From assembly GCA_052117605.1 (NCBI GenBank), contig JBQKIT010000003.1: a stretch of DNA of 64,000 bases; one strand, 5' to 3'. The position numbers and the translations under genes were made by a program. Positions 1 through 8,879 of the stretch are shown piece after piece. The stretch is from CAG-791 sp000431495 (lineage in GTDB: Bacteria; Bacillota; Clostridia; Lachnospirales; Lachnospiraceae). A model generated the notes under the pieces. It was not told the origin of the DNA. It ran no database searches and worked only from the letters and a program-made list of their open reading frames with translations. Position 1 is the stretch's first letter. Each line of letters starts with the position of its first letter.

Positions 1-111
1 TAGTCAGAGCTACAGGGAAAAATCAAAAGTCCCACAGTATCTGAATGTATTGAACCACCGAATCAAAAAGAAAGGAAAATGTTGATTTAGCTTCTGGAAT
101 CATCATACAAG

Positions 112-1416
112 TTGAAAAATGAATGCTGCCAGGTGATGAATATCTGGACGCCCGGAATCGATGCGGCAAGGCGCCCGGTATTGGTCTGGCTTCATGGCGG
201 AGGAATGTCGTTTGGCTCGTCAAGCGGGGATGGGCTGTGCGAGGGAGAAGAGATGGCAAGACACGGTGATGTTGTAGTCGTCTCATTTAATCACCGTCTG
301 AACATCCTGGGCTTTTGCGATTTGTCAGATTTTGGAGAACAGTTCGCAAACTCCGGCAATGCCGGGGTTGCTGATATGGTCATGGCACTTGAGTGGGTAA
401 GGGATAATATCGAATATTTTGGCGGAGATCCTGGTAATGTCACACTCTTCGGGCAGTCAGGCGGAGGTATGAAGGTCACGACCCTGTTGCAGACGCCCGC
501 AGCGGACAGACTATTTCATAAGGGTATTATCATTTCCGGCGTGGCAGGCGGTGCGATGTGTGACTGCGTTGGCTCCGGCAGACAGATGGGTAAAATTCTG
601 ATGCGGGAATGCGGCGTAGAAACGGCAGAGGAATTGGCTGAAGTTCCGATAGGAGATCTCATGATGGCAGCCCGTGTCATGCGTCGTGAGATAAAATACC
701 GCGGGCCAAACGCCGGTGAATTTCCCCTCCGCGGTGAATATTATCTTGGGGATCCGCTGGAGGTCTCATTTCGTGCGGAAACGGCAGACATTCCGCTTCT
801 TGTCGGCTCGACCTTCGGCGAATTTAATGCGCCTAAAAGCTACGGTATCCATAAGAATGAGATGGGCGAAGCGGAGCAGGAGAAACTTGTATGGAAGACC
901 TTTGGTGAAAAGATCGCCGGAAGGGGTGTTGAGTTATTTCGAAAAGCATATCCCGAGCGTCAGGTGGTTGATCTTGTTTCAATGGATTACATGTTCCGAA
1001 ATTATGTCAACCGGTACATGGAGCGAAGGACAGCACTGAATCACAGTACATGGAATTATATCTTCAATCTTGATATGCCGATGATGGGTGGCGTCTCCCC
1101 GCTGCATGGAAATGATCTCGGATTCATCTTTCACACTACAGGAAAGGCGCCCGCACTCCAGGAACCAGGTATTACAGAAAAGGTGGAAGATCAGGTGTTT
1201 AGGTCGGTAATCGCCTTTGCCAGAACTGGAAATCCGAATCATGAAGGATTGCCGCAATGGGATCCGTCCAGTCCGGATGCACAGTATACGATGCTATTTG
1301 GTAAATGTCCTGAAGTCAGGATGAATTTTGATGTTGAGTTGAACAATTGGATGGCTGAAAATCTTCTTGCAGATCAGGTACAGGAGATGATGAATGCCGT
1401 AGCGGGAAGACTCTGA
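112..1416 (+). CDS. Carboxylesterase type B family protein, N-terminally truncated
   Basis: Alpha/beta-hydrolase of the carboxylesterase/lipase type B family, expected to cleave ester groups from a glycan or small molecule. The nucleophile elbow GQSGGG places Ser116, with Glu237 in a GSTFGEF context and His332 in SPLHGND, so a full triad and the HGGG oxyanion motif are visible. The protein starts right at the conserved ..C..NIWTP segment. The usual first 80-90 residues are missing, compared with the intact homologue at 12943 whose nucleophile is Ser200. An in-frame stop lies at 88-90, I see no ribosome site before position 112, and none of the three upstream frames encodes the missing part. 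It is either a 5'-truncated relic or a remodelled gene. Family assignment is firm; functionality is doubtful. Confidence 0.75.
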   Translation: MKNECCQVMNIWTPGIDAARRPVLVWLHGGGMSFGSSSGDGLCEGEEMARHGDVVVVSFNHRLNILGFCDLSDFGEQFANSGNAGVADMVMALEWVRDNIEYFGGDPGNVTLFGQSGGGMKVTTLLQTPAADRLFHKGIIISGVAGGAMCDCVGSGRQMGKILMRECGVETAEELAEVPIGDLMMAARVMRREIKYRGPNAGEFPLRGEYYLGDPLEVSFRAETADIPLLVGSTFGEFNAPKSYGIHKNEMGEAEQEKLVWKTFGEKIAGRGVELFRKAYPERQVVDLVSMDYMFRNYVNRYMERRTALNHSTWNYIFNLDMPMMGGVSPLHGNDLGFIFHTTGKAPALQEPGITEKVEDQVFRSVIAFARTGNPNHEGLPQWDPSSPDAQYTMLFGKCPEVRMNFDVELNNWMAENLLADQVQEMMNAVAGRL

Positions 1417-1486
1417 GGTATAATACTCTGGAAGTTGATATGGAGTAGGATGAACCGGTAATTGAAGACGCAGGAGGGCCGGGAGA

Positions 1487-2545
1487 GTGGCAGTGAAGAA
1501 GGATACCTCAAAGATTAAACAAATTGCAGAAGCTCTTGGACTTTCGCCCGCAACGGTGTCTGTTGTTCTGAATGGGAGGGGCGACTCAATCCGCATTTCA
1601 AAAAAGACGCAGCAGAAGGTTTGGAATGAGGCGAAGAAGGTGGGATATACGCCCAATATCTATGCGAGAAGGCTGCGTATGGGAGCAAGTGTACAGCCAA
1701 CCTACGTCATCGCAGCATTTTGGAACGTTACATATTATGTCGACGAAATGCTCGGAACATTGACCCGGGAAATAATGCAGAAGGAGGAAGAACTGGGAAT
1801 CAGCATTGAACTTGTCATTCAACCATATATGGAGGGCAGGCTCAGCGAAGAGAGACAAAAGATCAATGCGAATCGTTACAGCGGGGCTATCATCTTTGGT
1901 GCTTCAAATAAAGATCTTGATTTCCTTGCCGGTCAAACATTCAATATCCCGGTTATCCTCTGTAATCGCGAGATAGCAGGGTTTAACAGTGTCATGAATG
2001 CAGATTATCACGCAGGGGAGCTTTGCGCTGAACATTTTTCAAGACGTGGCTTGAAGACAGCCGGAGTGATCGGCGCAGATCCTTCAAACAGGGCGGCGGC
2101 AGAGCGATGCAGGGGGTTTCTTTCAAAATGTAAAGAGTTAGGGATTAAAGTGAATAAAAGAATGGTTATTGAGGAAAACGCCCGTACAACCTCAGTTGGT
2201 TATACAGCAATGACGAAACTTCTCAGCGGCAAAACATATCCGGACGGGCTTTTTTTACTCTATGATACAGCAGCTGCCGGCGTGTTGCAGGCAATCAGGG
2301 AACATGGCATCCGTGTGCCGGATGATATGGAAATCGTTGCATATGGCGACACGGTGGTTCTTCATTACCTTTCTCCGACCATCACTTCGCTGCGCGTGTC
2401 GACTTCCGTTCTAATGGAATCCATGATTGATATTCTGATCAGGCATCTTAAAGATGAGAAAACAAATGCGGAGGCAGTCAGAGAAGAACCACAGTTTGTT
2501 TACCGGCAGAGCAGTCCGGCACCTGACAATCAGGTGTCAGAGTAA
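1487..2545 (+). CDS. LacI/GalR family transcriptional regulator
   Basis: DNA-binding repressor or activator that senses a sugar. Residues 10-30 form the LacI helix-turn-helix (IKQIAEALGLSPATVSVVLNG), followed by a hinge region and a periplasmic-binding-protein-like sensor domain (about residues 65-340). Length 352 is normal for the family. The start is GTG 1487, preceded by AGGAGG at 1472-1477; GTG 1493 is a possible alternative. It sits 70 bp after the esterase fragment and beside the serine hydrolases and sugar transporters, so it probably controls this carbohydrate locus. The inducer cannot be read from the sequence. Confidence 0.9.
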   Translation: MAVKKDTSKIKQIAEALGLSPATVSVVLNGRGDSIRISKKTQQKVWNEAKKVGYTPNIYARRLRMGASVQPTYVIAAFWNVTYYVDEMLGTLTREIMQKEEELGISIELVIQPYMEGRLSEERQKINANRYSGAIIFGASNKDLDFLAGQTFNIPVILCNREIAGFNSVMNADYHAGELCAEHFSRRGLKTAGVIGADPSNRAAAERCRGFLSKCKELGIKVNKRMVIEENARTTSVGYTAMTKLLSGKTYPDGLFLLYDTAAAGVLQAIREHGIRVPDDMEIVAYGDTVVLHYLSPTITSLRVSTSVLMESMIDILIRHLKDEKTNAEAVREEPQFVYRQSSPAPDNQVSE

Positions 2546-2586
2546 AGAAAAAACCATTCTGCGCAGAAAGAAATTATAAATGCCAA

Positions 2587-3789
2587 CTAGTCAAGGCATC
2601 CATATGCGACAGCACGCATACGAATGTGGTGATACATCTCGAGATTTGGCTGCAGATTATGCATATATACAATAGAGATGCCTCGAGACGGATCCGCTTC
2701 ACCCCAGGTACCTGAACCGCCGGTCCATCCGAAGGAACCTCGCGGTCCATTGTGTGCGCCAGCATAAGGATCTGTCATTGTGCGCATTCCGTAACCGTAA
2801 CCATATCCGGCAAGATAGTCGTTGGAGAAATCATTGGCGATCATATCAGGAGAAAGAGTATTGGTCCGGATGAGATCAATCGTCGAACGGCCGATAATCT
2901 GCTCGCTTTTATACCGTCCGCCGTTAGCCAGCATCGAGAAGAGATGCGTGTAATCATTACAATTCGTAATGACGCGGGAAAAACCGGAGACGGATCCAAG
3001 TGGGCCTGTTGATTTGACGGCGATTTCGTTTTCGGGGACATATAACGCATCGGGATCAGAGAGTTTCTTGCCCTCACGAAGGTAATAGTTTTTCACAAGA
3101 CGATCTCCCATATCTCCGACAAGATAGTTCGCAGAGCTAGTCATTTCGAGCGGCTCGAAGAGCATTTCCTTAATGACAACTTCAGCAGGCTTACCGCATA
3201 TCACCTCCAGAAGTCCGGCTGCCAGCTCACTTGAAAACCCATACAGAAAGTGCGATCCGGGTTCGAAAGCCAGCGGGATGGATGACATCTCTCGAATTTC
3301 TTCCCGCAGTGTGTAGTGCCCCCGATCGCGAAGCCGTTTCATGGCTCTCGCCATTGCTGTAGAGGTGGGGTGTTGCGTCGGTGCGTCAGCGCCAAGGAGC
3401 ATGTTGTACGGCAGACCGGCTGTCATGTTGAAGATATGCTTCACCAGGATCGGATGATCGACTGGGACAATATCATAGCCTCCATCTGCTCTTGGAATGG
3501 CTTTTTTTGCATTCCTGTATTCAGGAAAATACTCGTAGAGAGGATCGCTCATCAAAAACCGCCCTTGCTCATAGAGCATCATGCCGACCGTATACATGGC
3601 AATTTTTGTAAGAGATGCCTGTCGAAACAGGTGAGTTCGATTAAGAGGGATTCCCGCTTCTTGATCTGCCCAACCAAAATACTTTTCGTATATGGTCACT
3701 CCCTTACGAGCAATTTGCAGGGCACAGCCGGGAAGCCCGTCATCCACATATTTCTGTAATAGTCTATCCAGATCTTCAAAATTACTCAT
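2587..3789 (-). CDS. Serine hydrolase, beta-lactamase/class C fold (EstB-like)
   Basis: Protein of 400 residues of the beta-lactamase superfamily (class C/D-Ala carboxypeptidase/esterase fold). The SxxK motif is S59-L-T-K62, a Y-G-F-S motif (YxN equivalent) lies near residue 190, and a GWTGGSGT segment near the C-terminus takes the KTG position. There is no signal peptide, which suggests a cytoplasmic esterase rather than an antibiotic resistance enzyme. The start is supported by GAGGAA upstream of the ATG. It is a clear paralogue of the next gene (3941-5113), on the same strand with 151 bp between them. In this sugar locus a deacylase role on imported oligosaccharides is plausible, but that is inference. 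Confidence 0.85.
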   Translation of the reverse strand: MSNFEDLDRLLQKYVDDGLPGCALQIARKGVTIYEKYFGWADQEAGIPLNRTHLFRQASLTKIAMYTVGMMLYEQGRFLMSDPLYEYFPEYRNAKKAIPRADGGYDIVPVDHPILVKHIFNMTAGLPYNMLLGADAPTQHPTSTAMARAMKRLRDRGHYTLREEIREMSSIPLAFEPGSHFLYGFSSELAAGLLEVICGKPAEVVIKEMLFEPLEMTSSANYLVGDMGDRLVKNYYLREGKKLSDPDALYVPENEIAVKSTGPLGSVSGFSRVITNCNDYTHLFSMLANGGRYKSEQIIGRSTIDLIRTNTLSPDMIANDFSNDYLAGYGYGYGMRTMTDPYAGAHNGPRGSFGWTGGSGTWGEADPSRGISIVYMHNLQPNLEMYHHIRMRAVAYGCLD

Positions 3790-3940
3790 GATTCCTCATT
3801 TCCCTGAGTTACTGCAATAAAGCTGGCATTGATCCAATTCCTTAAGCTGAATTGTAGTCAGTCGTGAGACAGAACAAATTAATCCATGGCAACCTGGGCC
3901 ACGTTTGCTGTTGAATCGAATAATAGAACCGGATACCGGG

Positions 3941-5113
3941 TCAATGGATCAGTCCATAGGAGATACATCTGATGCGGGGGTGATAATAGAGTTCTTCATC
4001 CGGAACCAGATTATGCATGTAGACAATGGAAACCTTGTCCGCAGGATCTGCTTCACACCAGGTCCCGAATCCACCGGTCCATCCGAAGGAGCCAATGGCT
4101 CCGTTATGGTCAGACGAAGCCTTATCGATTAATGTACGGACTCCATAGCCATAACCGTAACCGCGCTCATAGGTGTTTGTGTAATCTTTTAGCTGCTCTT
4201 TGGACAGTCCATTTGTGCGCATCATATCAATGGTTGTAGGGGAGAGAAACTTTTGATTTTTATATCTGCCTCCCTCTGCAAGCATCTGAATGAGATGGCT
4301 GAAATCCTCAACGGTGGAGTAAAGCCTTGCCCATCCCTGCTCGTGCTCTATACCAGGCAGATGCTTATCATCAAAAAAGGAGTTGTCAAATGGCTCGAGT
4401 CCATCGCTGCTCCTTTTGTAAAGGCGGACCATACGGGACTGATGATCCTTTTCAAAGCGGGATCTTGTGTCATTCATTTCCAGCGGATCAAAAAGGAGTT
4501 CTTGGAACACTTCATCAATTGGCCTGTCACAGATGGCTTCGATCAGCGCACAGGCAAGCTCACTCGAGAAGCCATAAATCCATCTTTTTCCAGGCTCACA
4601 AGCGAGAACTGCGCCAGACATTGCGCGGACATGCTCCCTATTTGTGTAATGACCTTTCTCCCACAGCGGCTTCATACAATTCTGCATAGAAGTGAGCACG
4701 GCGTTGTTGGTTTCCTCTGATGAATTGCAGTAGGGAAGACCACATTTCATCGAACACACATCGCGTACGGTGATGGACCTCTGTGCATCAACAATATGGA
4801 TATACCCGTTGGCATCATGGATGAATTTCTTCATGTGCTGCCATTCTGGCAGCCAGTTCGATATCGGGTCTGTCATCAGAAATGCACCGCGCTCATAGAG
4901 CATCATCATCGTGGTGTAAAGTGGAATTTTCGACATGGAGGCGAGACGGAAGATCGATTTTCTGGTAACGGGTTCTCCGGATTCGCGATTGGACAGGCCA
5001 CGATATCCTTCATACAATACCTCGCCATTTTGGATCACTTTCAATCCGCATCCCGGCAGTCCGTGCGCTATGAAACGATCCAGCAGCTGGTCTACATCAG
5101 TTGGTTTGGACAT
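3941..5113 (-). CDS. Serine hydrolase, beta-lactamase/class C fold (EstB-like), paralogue
   Basis: Protein of 390 residues in the same family as 2587-3789. The active-site S59-M-S-K62 falls at the identical residue number, a Y-G-F-S motif follows, and GWTGGFGTW lies near the C-terminus. The N-terminal pattern (GLPGC..., then a G-rich strand) and the C-terminal S/GIVYMHNL segment are shared with the neighbour, so the pair arose by tandem duplication. A strong GGAGGAGG site precedes the ATG. No signal peptide is visible. It probably leads a two-gene minus-strand unit reading away from the MFS gene. Substrate unknown; antibiotic hydrolysis is not suggested by the context. Confidence 0.85.
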   Translation of the reverse strand: MSKPTDVDQLLDRFIAHGLPGCGLKVIQNGEVLYEGYRGLSNRESGEPVTRKSIFRLASMSKIPLYTTMMMLYERGAFLMTDPISNWLPEWQHMKKFIHDANGYIHIVDAQRSITVRDVCSMKCGLPYCNSSEETNNAVLTSMQNCMKPLWEKGHYTNREHVRAMSGAVLACEPGKRWIYGFSSELACALIEAICDRPIDEVFQELLFDPLEMNDTRSRFEKDHQSRMVRLYKRSSDGLEPFDNSFFDDKHLPGIEHEQGWARLYSTVEDFSHLIQMLAEGGRYKNQKFLSPTTIDMMRTNGLSKEQLKDYTNTYERGYGYGYGVRTLIDKASSDHNGAIGSFGWTGGFGTWCEADPADKVSIVYMHNLVPDEELYYHPRIRCISYGLIH

Positions 5114-5403
5114 GCTGCTTTCCTCCTCCTTTCTATGGCAGGAACCTGTGATAAAAAGAATCCGATTATCTCCTGATTCTTTGCGATCAATGACCTTATA
5201 TCAATGCTCGCTTATATTCTATAATTGCTAAAACGAAAAAGCAATTCAAAAAGTTATTAGAATAGCAAATCACGGAGGACGAAAGATTCGAAATTGTTAT
5301 CGGGCGTTTTTCACAATAACTGGTTGATTCATAAGCTAAAACGTAATAGCATAATGACAGGTGATACTTATACATTGCGGGAAAGCTGAGAAGGAGATTG
5401 TGT
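5114..5403. promoter_or_regulatory. Divergent intergenic region between serine hydrolases and MFS gene
   Basis: A 290 bp, AT-richer spacer that must hold the promoters of the minus-strand hydrolase pair and the plus-strand transporter. I see ribosome sites at both edges (GGAGGAGG for the minus gene, AAGGAG for the plus gene) but no promoter or operator good enough to place individually. No open reading frame of note. Confidence 0.4.
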
Positions 5404-6615
5404 ATGAAAAATCATATGGGGCCAAAAGCGGATGAGAACACTACTCAGGCGAAAGAACCACTCATTACGCCGCGCTATTGTCTGCTGATTCTCGTCAGTT
5501 TTCTCACAGCGTTCAGTTACAGCATGATTCAGACACTGATCGCCAGCTATGCTGTTGATCTTGGCGGAACACTTGGCATAGCGGGAACTCTTACCGGTAT
5601 TTTTTCTGCGGCAGCCATGGTCTGCCGTCCGGTTGGAGGCGCGCTGTGCGACATCAAAAACAAAAAAACAATCTGTATCATTGCGACGATAATATTTACG
5701 GTCGGTTTTTTTGGGTATGCAGTCTCGCTGAATGTCCCAATGCTTCTGCTGTTTCGTGTTCTGCATGGCGCAGCGTTCGGAGTCAGCGGAACAGCAAATA
5801 TGGCTCTCGTGGCTGAGGTGATTCCCCGCGAGCGTATGGGGGAAGGCCTGGGCTATTTCAGCGTCGGACAGGTCGTTTCTCAGGTAATTGGTCCGATCAT
5901 CGGCATTGCCCTGCAAGGGGTTCTGGGATTCAAACTGTTATTTCTATTTGTTGGGGTTGTCTGTTCTGTGGCAGTGATCGTACTGATATTTATGCCGATG
6001 GAACCCCCTCTGCGAAAGACGGGTCAAAATTCGTCTGCTTTCAGGTTCCATCTCTCTTTGCACGACCTGATTGCGGTTGAATGCATCGCTTATGCGCTCA
6101 CCGGGGGGATGTTTTCTATGCTGAATGGTGTGACAAGTTCCTTCCTGGTTATGGTTGGAGAACAGCGCGGAATCGGTCATATCGCCCTGTTCTTTACTGT
6201 TAATGCGATCATTTTGTTTATAGTCCGGCTGCTGATGGGCAAAGTAAGCGATTCAGCACCGCTCTTGTGGGTTGTTTCCATCTCTCTTGCCGTCAGCATG
6301 ACTTCGATGCTTTTGCTGTCAAAGGCCGGTACACTTTCCATAGTTCTGATCGCTGCGGTTTTCAAGGCACTCGGTCAGGGCAGCGGACAGATATCCCTGC
6401 AATCTGCCTGTATCAAGAGCGTCGATGAGCATCACGTGGGGGTTGCATCAAGCACTTATTTTATTGGAGCGGATATCGGCAACAGCGTTGGCCCTATGCT
6501 GGGCGGCGCAATTTCCGGAACTCTTGGGTATGAAATCATGTTTCGTGATGTTGGCATGATTACGTTTGCTACAATCATTGTCTTTGCCCTTTACGAACAA
6601 ATTGTGAATGGATGA
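5404..6615 (+). CDS. MFS transporter
   Basis: Major facilitator superfamily carrier of about 403 residues and 12 predicted membrane segments, beginning near residue 23. The loop after helix 2 has the MFS-type pattern (RPVGGALCD.KNKK), and a second charged loop (RERMGEGLG) follows helix 4. The ATG at 5404 is preferred to the upstream TTG 5398 because AAGGAG at 5391-5396 has good spacing. It is divergent from the serine hydrolase pair across 290 bp, suggesting shared control. It could export or import a sugar or small product. The substrate cannot be inferred. Confidence 0.85.
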   Translation: MKNHMGPKADENTTQAKEPLITPRYCLLILVSFLTAFSYSMIQTLIASYAVDLGGTLGIAGTLTGIFSAAAMVCRPVGGALCDIKNKKTICIIATIIFTVGFFGYAVSLNVPMLLLFRVLHGAAFGVSGTANMALVAEVIPRERMGEGLGYFSVGQVVSQVIGPIIGIALQGVLGFKLLFLFVGVVCSVAVIVLIFMPMEPPLRKTGQNSSAFRFHLSLHDLIAVECIAYALTGGMFSMLNGVTSSFLVMVGEQRGIGHIALFFTVNAIILFIVRLLMGKVSDSAPLLWVVSISLAVSMTSMLLLSKAGTLSIVLIAAVFKALGQGSGQISLQSACIKSVDEHHVGVASSTYFIGADIGNSVGPMLGGAISGTLGYEIMFRDVGMITFATIIVFALYEQIVNG

Positions 6616-6659
6616 GAAATCTGAGCGTGACATAGAGACAAAATGCGAAAAGGTCAAAC

Positions 6660-6727
6660 GATGTAAACAACTGGAATATAAGCATTTCGCATAGATGTAA
6701 ACAACTGGAATATAAGCATTCTGCATA
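6660..6727 (+). repeat. Two tandem 34-bp direct repeats upstream of the ABC transporter operon
   Basis: Unit 1 is 6660-6693 and unit 2 is 6694-6727. Both read GATGTAAACAACTGGAATAT followed by AAGCATT and then TCGCATA or CTGCATA, so they differ only over about two bases near the end. They lie 60-130 bp upstream of the promoter at 6788-6816, which fits duplicated binding sites for an activator. There is no spacer structure and no adjacent transposase, so they are not CRISPR or insertion sequence ends. Confidence 0.8.
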
Positions 6728-6787
6728 GTAATAACATGGTAAAATTATATACTATCAACAATATTGCCAAAGCTGCCCAAAATTAAG

Positions 6788-6816
6788 TTGACTATTTGGA
6801 AATGAGTCAATACAAT
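6788..6816 (+). promoter_or_regulatory. SigmaA-type promoter of the sugar ABC transporter operon
   Basis: TTGACT (6788-6793), 17 bp spacer, TACAAT (6811-6816). Transcription would start near 6823. That falls on the in-frame ATG at 6822 and so argues that translation begins downstream at 6912. Confidence 0.6.
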
Positions 6817-6911
6817 TCAAGATGCAAGGTAAAACGATAAACATAAGACAAGCAACTTTTAAAAAGCAGGGGCTGGCCGATGCTCCTGACACGACAGAAA
6901 AGAGGCACACA

Positions 6912-7835
6912 ATGAGAAAATGGTTTGCGAATCCCAGGAATAAAAGGTCCTTCATCGAGTTTTTATATATCTGTCCGTTCCTGGCGCTGGTTGCGATCTT
7001 TGCCTATTACCCGCTGTATGGCTGGGTTTACGCATTCTTTGACTATCGCCCTCCGTTTCCGCTGGATATCCATAAGTTCGTCGGGTTCAAGTGGTTCATC
7101 TCCATGGTAGAAAATCCGGTGAAGGCGAAGCAGGTTCTGAGTGTTCTTCGAAACACTTTTGCCATGAGCGGACTGAATCTGTTCTTCTCCTGGTTTCCGA
7201 TGGTCTTTGCAATCTTTCTCAATGAGATCAATTGCCGACCGTACAAGAAATTTGTCCAGACGGTGACGACGCTGCCCAATTTTATTTCCTGGGTTCTGGT
7301 GTTTTCCATCGCATACGGCGTGTTCAACAGTACGGGCGCAGTCAATACAATTTTGCAGGAGCTTGGCATTACAAATGAGCCGATTATGTTCCTACAGTCG
7401 GACAGACATATATGGTTCAAGATGTGGCTGTGGAATACATGGAAGAATGCCGGGTGGGCAGCCATCATGTATATCGCGGCGATTACCGGTATTGACGGAG
7501 AACTCATCGAGGCGGCAAAGGTCGATGGTGCGACCCGGAGACAGATCATTTGGCATATTGAGATTCCAAGTATTCTCCCGACTTACTTCGTTCTTGTGAT
7601 GCTTCAGCTGGCAAACTTCCTGTCGAACGGCATGGAGCAGTTCTACGTCTTCGAGAATTCCTTCAACAAGGATACGATCGATGTGCTGGACCTGTATGTA
7701 TATAATCTGGCGATGGGCGCCGGAGGGTACTCACTCTCAACAGCAATCAGCATGCTGAAGAGTATTGTAAGCGTCGTTCTCCTGAGTGCAACAAACCTCA
7801 TCTCCAAGAAGGTTCGCGGCGAGGGCTTTATCTGA
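6912..7835 (+). CDS. CUT1-family sugar ABC transporter permease (LplB-like)
   Basis: Inner-membrane permease of the carbohydrate uptake transporter-1 family (LplB/polysaccharide ABC type), about 307 residues with six predicted membrane segments. The EAA loop that contacts the ATPase is visible as E..EAAKVDGATRRQ...IEIP about two thirds along. I start at ATG 6912 with AGAGG just upstream. The longer reading from ATG 6822 lacks a ribosome site and would begin at the predicted transcription start. It is first in an operon with a second permease (40 bp downstream) and a binding protein. No ATPase gene lies nearby, so a shared MsmK-type ATPase elsewhere is expected. Confidence 0.9.
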   Translation: MRKWFANPRNKRSFIEFLYICPFLALVAIFAYYPLYGWVYAFFDYRPPFPLDIHKFVGFKWFISMVENPVKAKQVLSVLRNTFAMSGLNLFFSWFPMVFAIFLNEINCRPYKKFVQTVTTLPNFISWVLVFSIAYGVFNSTGAVNTILQELGITNEPIMFLQSDRHIWFKMWLWNTWKNAGWAAIMYIAAITGIDGELIEAAKVDGATRRQIIWHIEIPSILPTYFVLVMLQLANFLSNGMEQFYVFENSFNKDTIDVLDLYVYNLAMGAGGYSLSTAISMLKSIVSVVLLSATNLISKKVRGEGFI

Positions 7836-7874
7836 TGATATTGCAGCGGTGTGCTGCGGAAGGGAAGCAAAGCA

Positions 7875-8798
7875 ATGGCAAAGCAGAAAACAAGCCATAC
7901 AAAGTATAAGGTGAATGTCGGAGACCGCGTGATGAGCGTTCTCATCTATGTGATCTATGCTATTTTCGCCTTCGTCTGTGTATATCCGTTCTATTACATT
8001 TTCATCAATTCTATCAGCAACAATGATATCTCTGCACGAGGGAAGGTACTGTTCCTGCCGAAGGAAATTCATTTTACGAACTACACAAGGGTAGGACAGA
8101 TTCCGGGACTTGCGGATGCCTTCAGGATTTCAATTGGCAGAACGTTGATCGGCACGGCACTCACTGTCGTGATTGCTGCCTTCCTGGGATACATGTTCAC
8201 GAGGGATACGCTGTGGAAAAGAAAGTTCTGGTTCCGGTTTGTGGCGGCGACCATGTATTTCAATGCCGGAATTATTCCGTGGTTTATCACGATGAAAAAC
8301 CTGCATCTGACAAATAATTTCTGGGGTTATGTTCTGCCGATGGCGGTACAGCCTTTCTACATTATCCTGTGCAAGACCTTTGTCGAGTCCGTCCCGCATG
8401 AGCTCCAGGATGCCGCGGAGATCGACGGCGCCGGGACACTGAAGGTGTTTTTCTACATTATCGTCCCGGTCATCAAGCCGATTCTTGCGACCATCGCAAT
8501 TTTTGCCGCTGTCGCGCAGTGGAATGCCTTCCAGGATACACTGCTTCTGGTGACGGATCCGAAGCTCTACACACTGCAGTTCGTGCTGTATCAGTATATC
8601 AATCAGGCAAGTTCTCTGAAGTCTCTGGTGAATAACGCGACAAGCGGGAACCTCGCCGCATCCCTGGCGCATGCGCAGACAGCGACATCCATTCGCATGA
8701 CGGTTTCTGTGGTCGTCGTGACACCGATTATGCTGGTCTATCCGTTCTTTCAGAGGTATTTCACGAAGGGCATTATGATCGGCGCGGTCAAGGGATGA
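7875..8798 (+). CDS. CUT1-family sugar ABC transporter permease (YtcP/LplC-like)
   Basis: Partner permease of the CUT1 importer, about 307 residues. An N-terminal membrane segment starts near residue 18 and about six segments follow. The EAA loop appears as LQDAAEIDGAGTLKVFFYIIVP. The ATG at 7875 is chosen because GGAAGGGA lies just upstream; the GTG at 7851 would place the start before that site. It pairs with the preceding permease and the binding protein that follows, giving the YtcP-LplB-LplA arrangement typical of Clostridia and Bacilli for complex oligosaccharides. Confidence 0.9.
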   Translation: MAKQKTSHTKYKVNVGDRVMSVLIYVIYAIFAFVCVYPFYYIFINSISNNDISARGKVLFLPKEIHFTNYTRVGQIPGLADAFRISIGRTLIGTALTVVIAAFLGYMFTRDTLWKRKFWFRFVAATMYFNAGIIPWFITMKNLHLTNNFWGYVLPMAVQPFYIILCKTFVESVPHELQDAAEIDGAGTLKVFFYIIVPVIKPILATIAIFAAVAQWNAFQDTLLLVTDPKLYTLQFVLYQYINQASSLKSLVNNATSGNLAASLAHAQTATSIRMTVSVVVVTPIMLVYPFFQRYFTKGIMIGAVKG

Positions 8799-8879
8799 AC
8801 GAGTATGTCATCTGTGCTCATTGCTGAAAAGCAAATGAAACAATAAATGAAAGCAACAAATCAAAGTTAGGAGGGAGTT

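Noticed and set aside
23..286. Minus-strand frame of 87 residues at the left edge
   Set aside because: Overlaps the esterase coding strand, no domain pattern; treated as a shadow.
2587..5113. Beta-lactam resistance genes
   Set aside because: No signal peptide, paralogous pair in a sugar locus, and motifs fit the wider esterase/peptidase branch equally well.
6660..6727. Possible CRISPR or insertion-sequence ends
   Set aside because: Only two units, directly adjacent, no spacers, no transposase and no target-site duplication.
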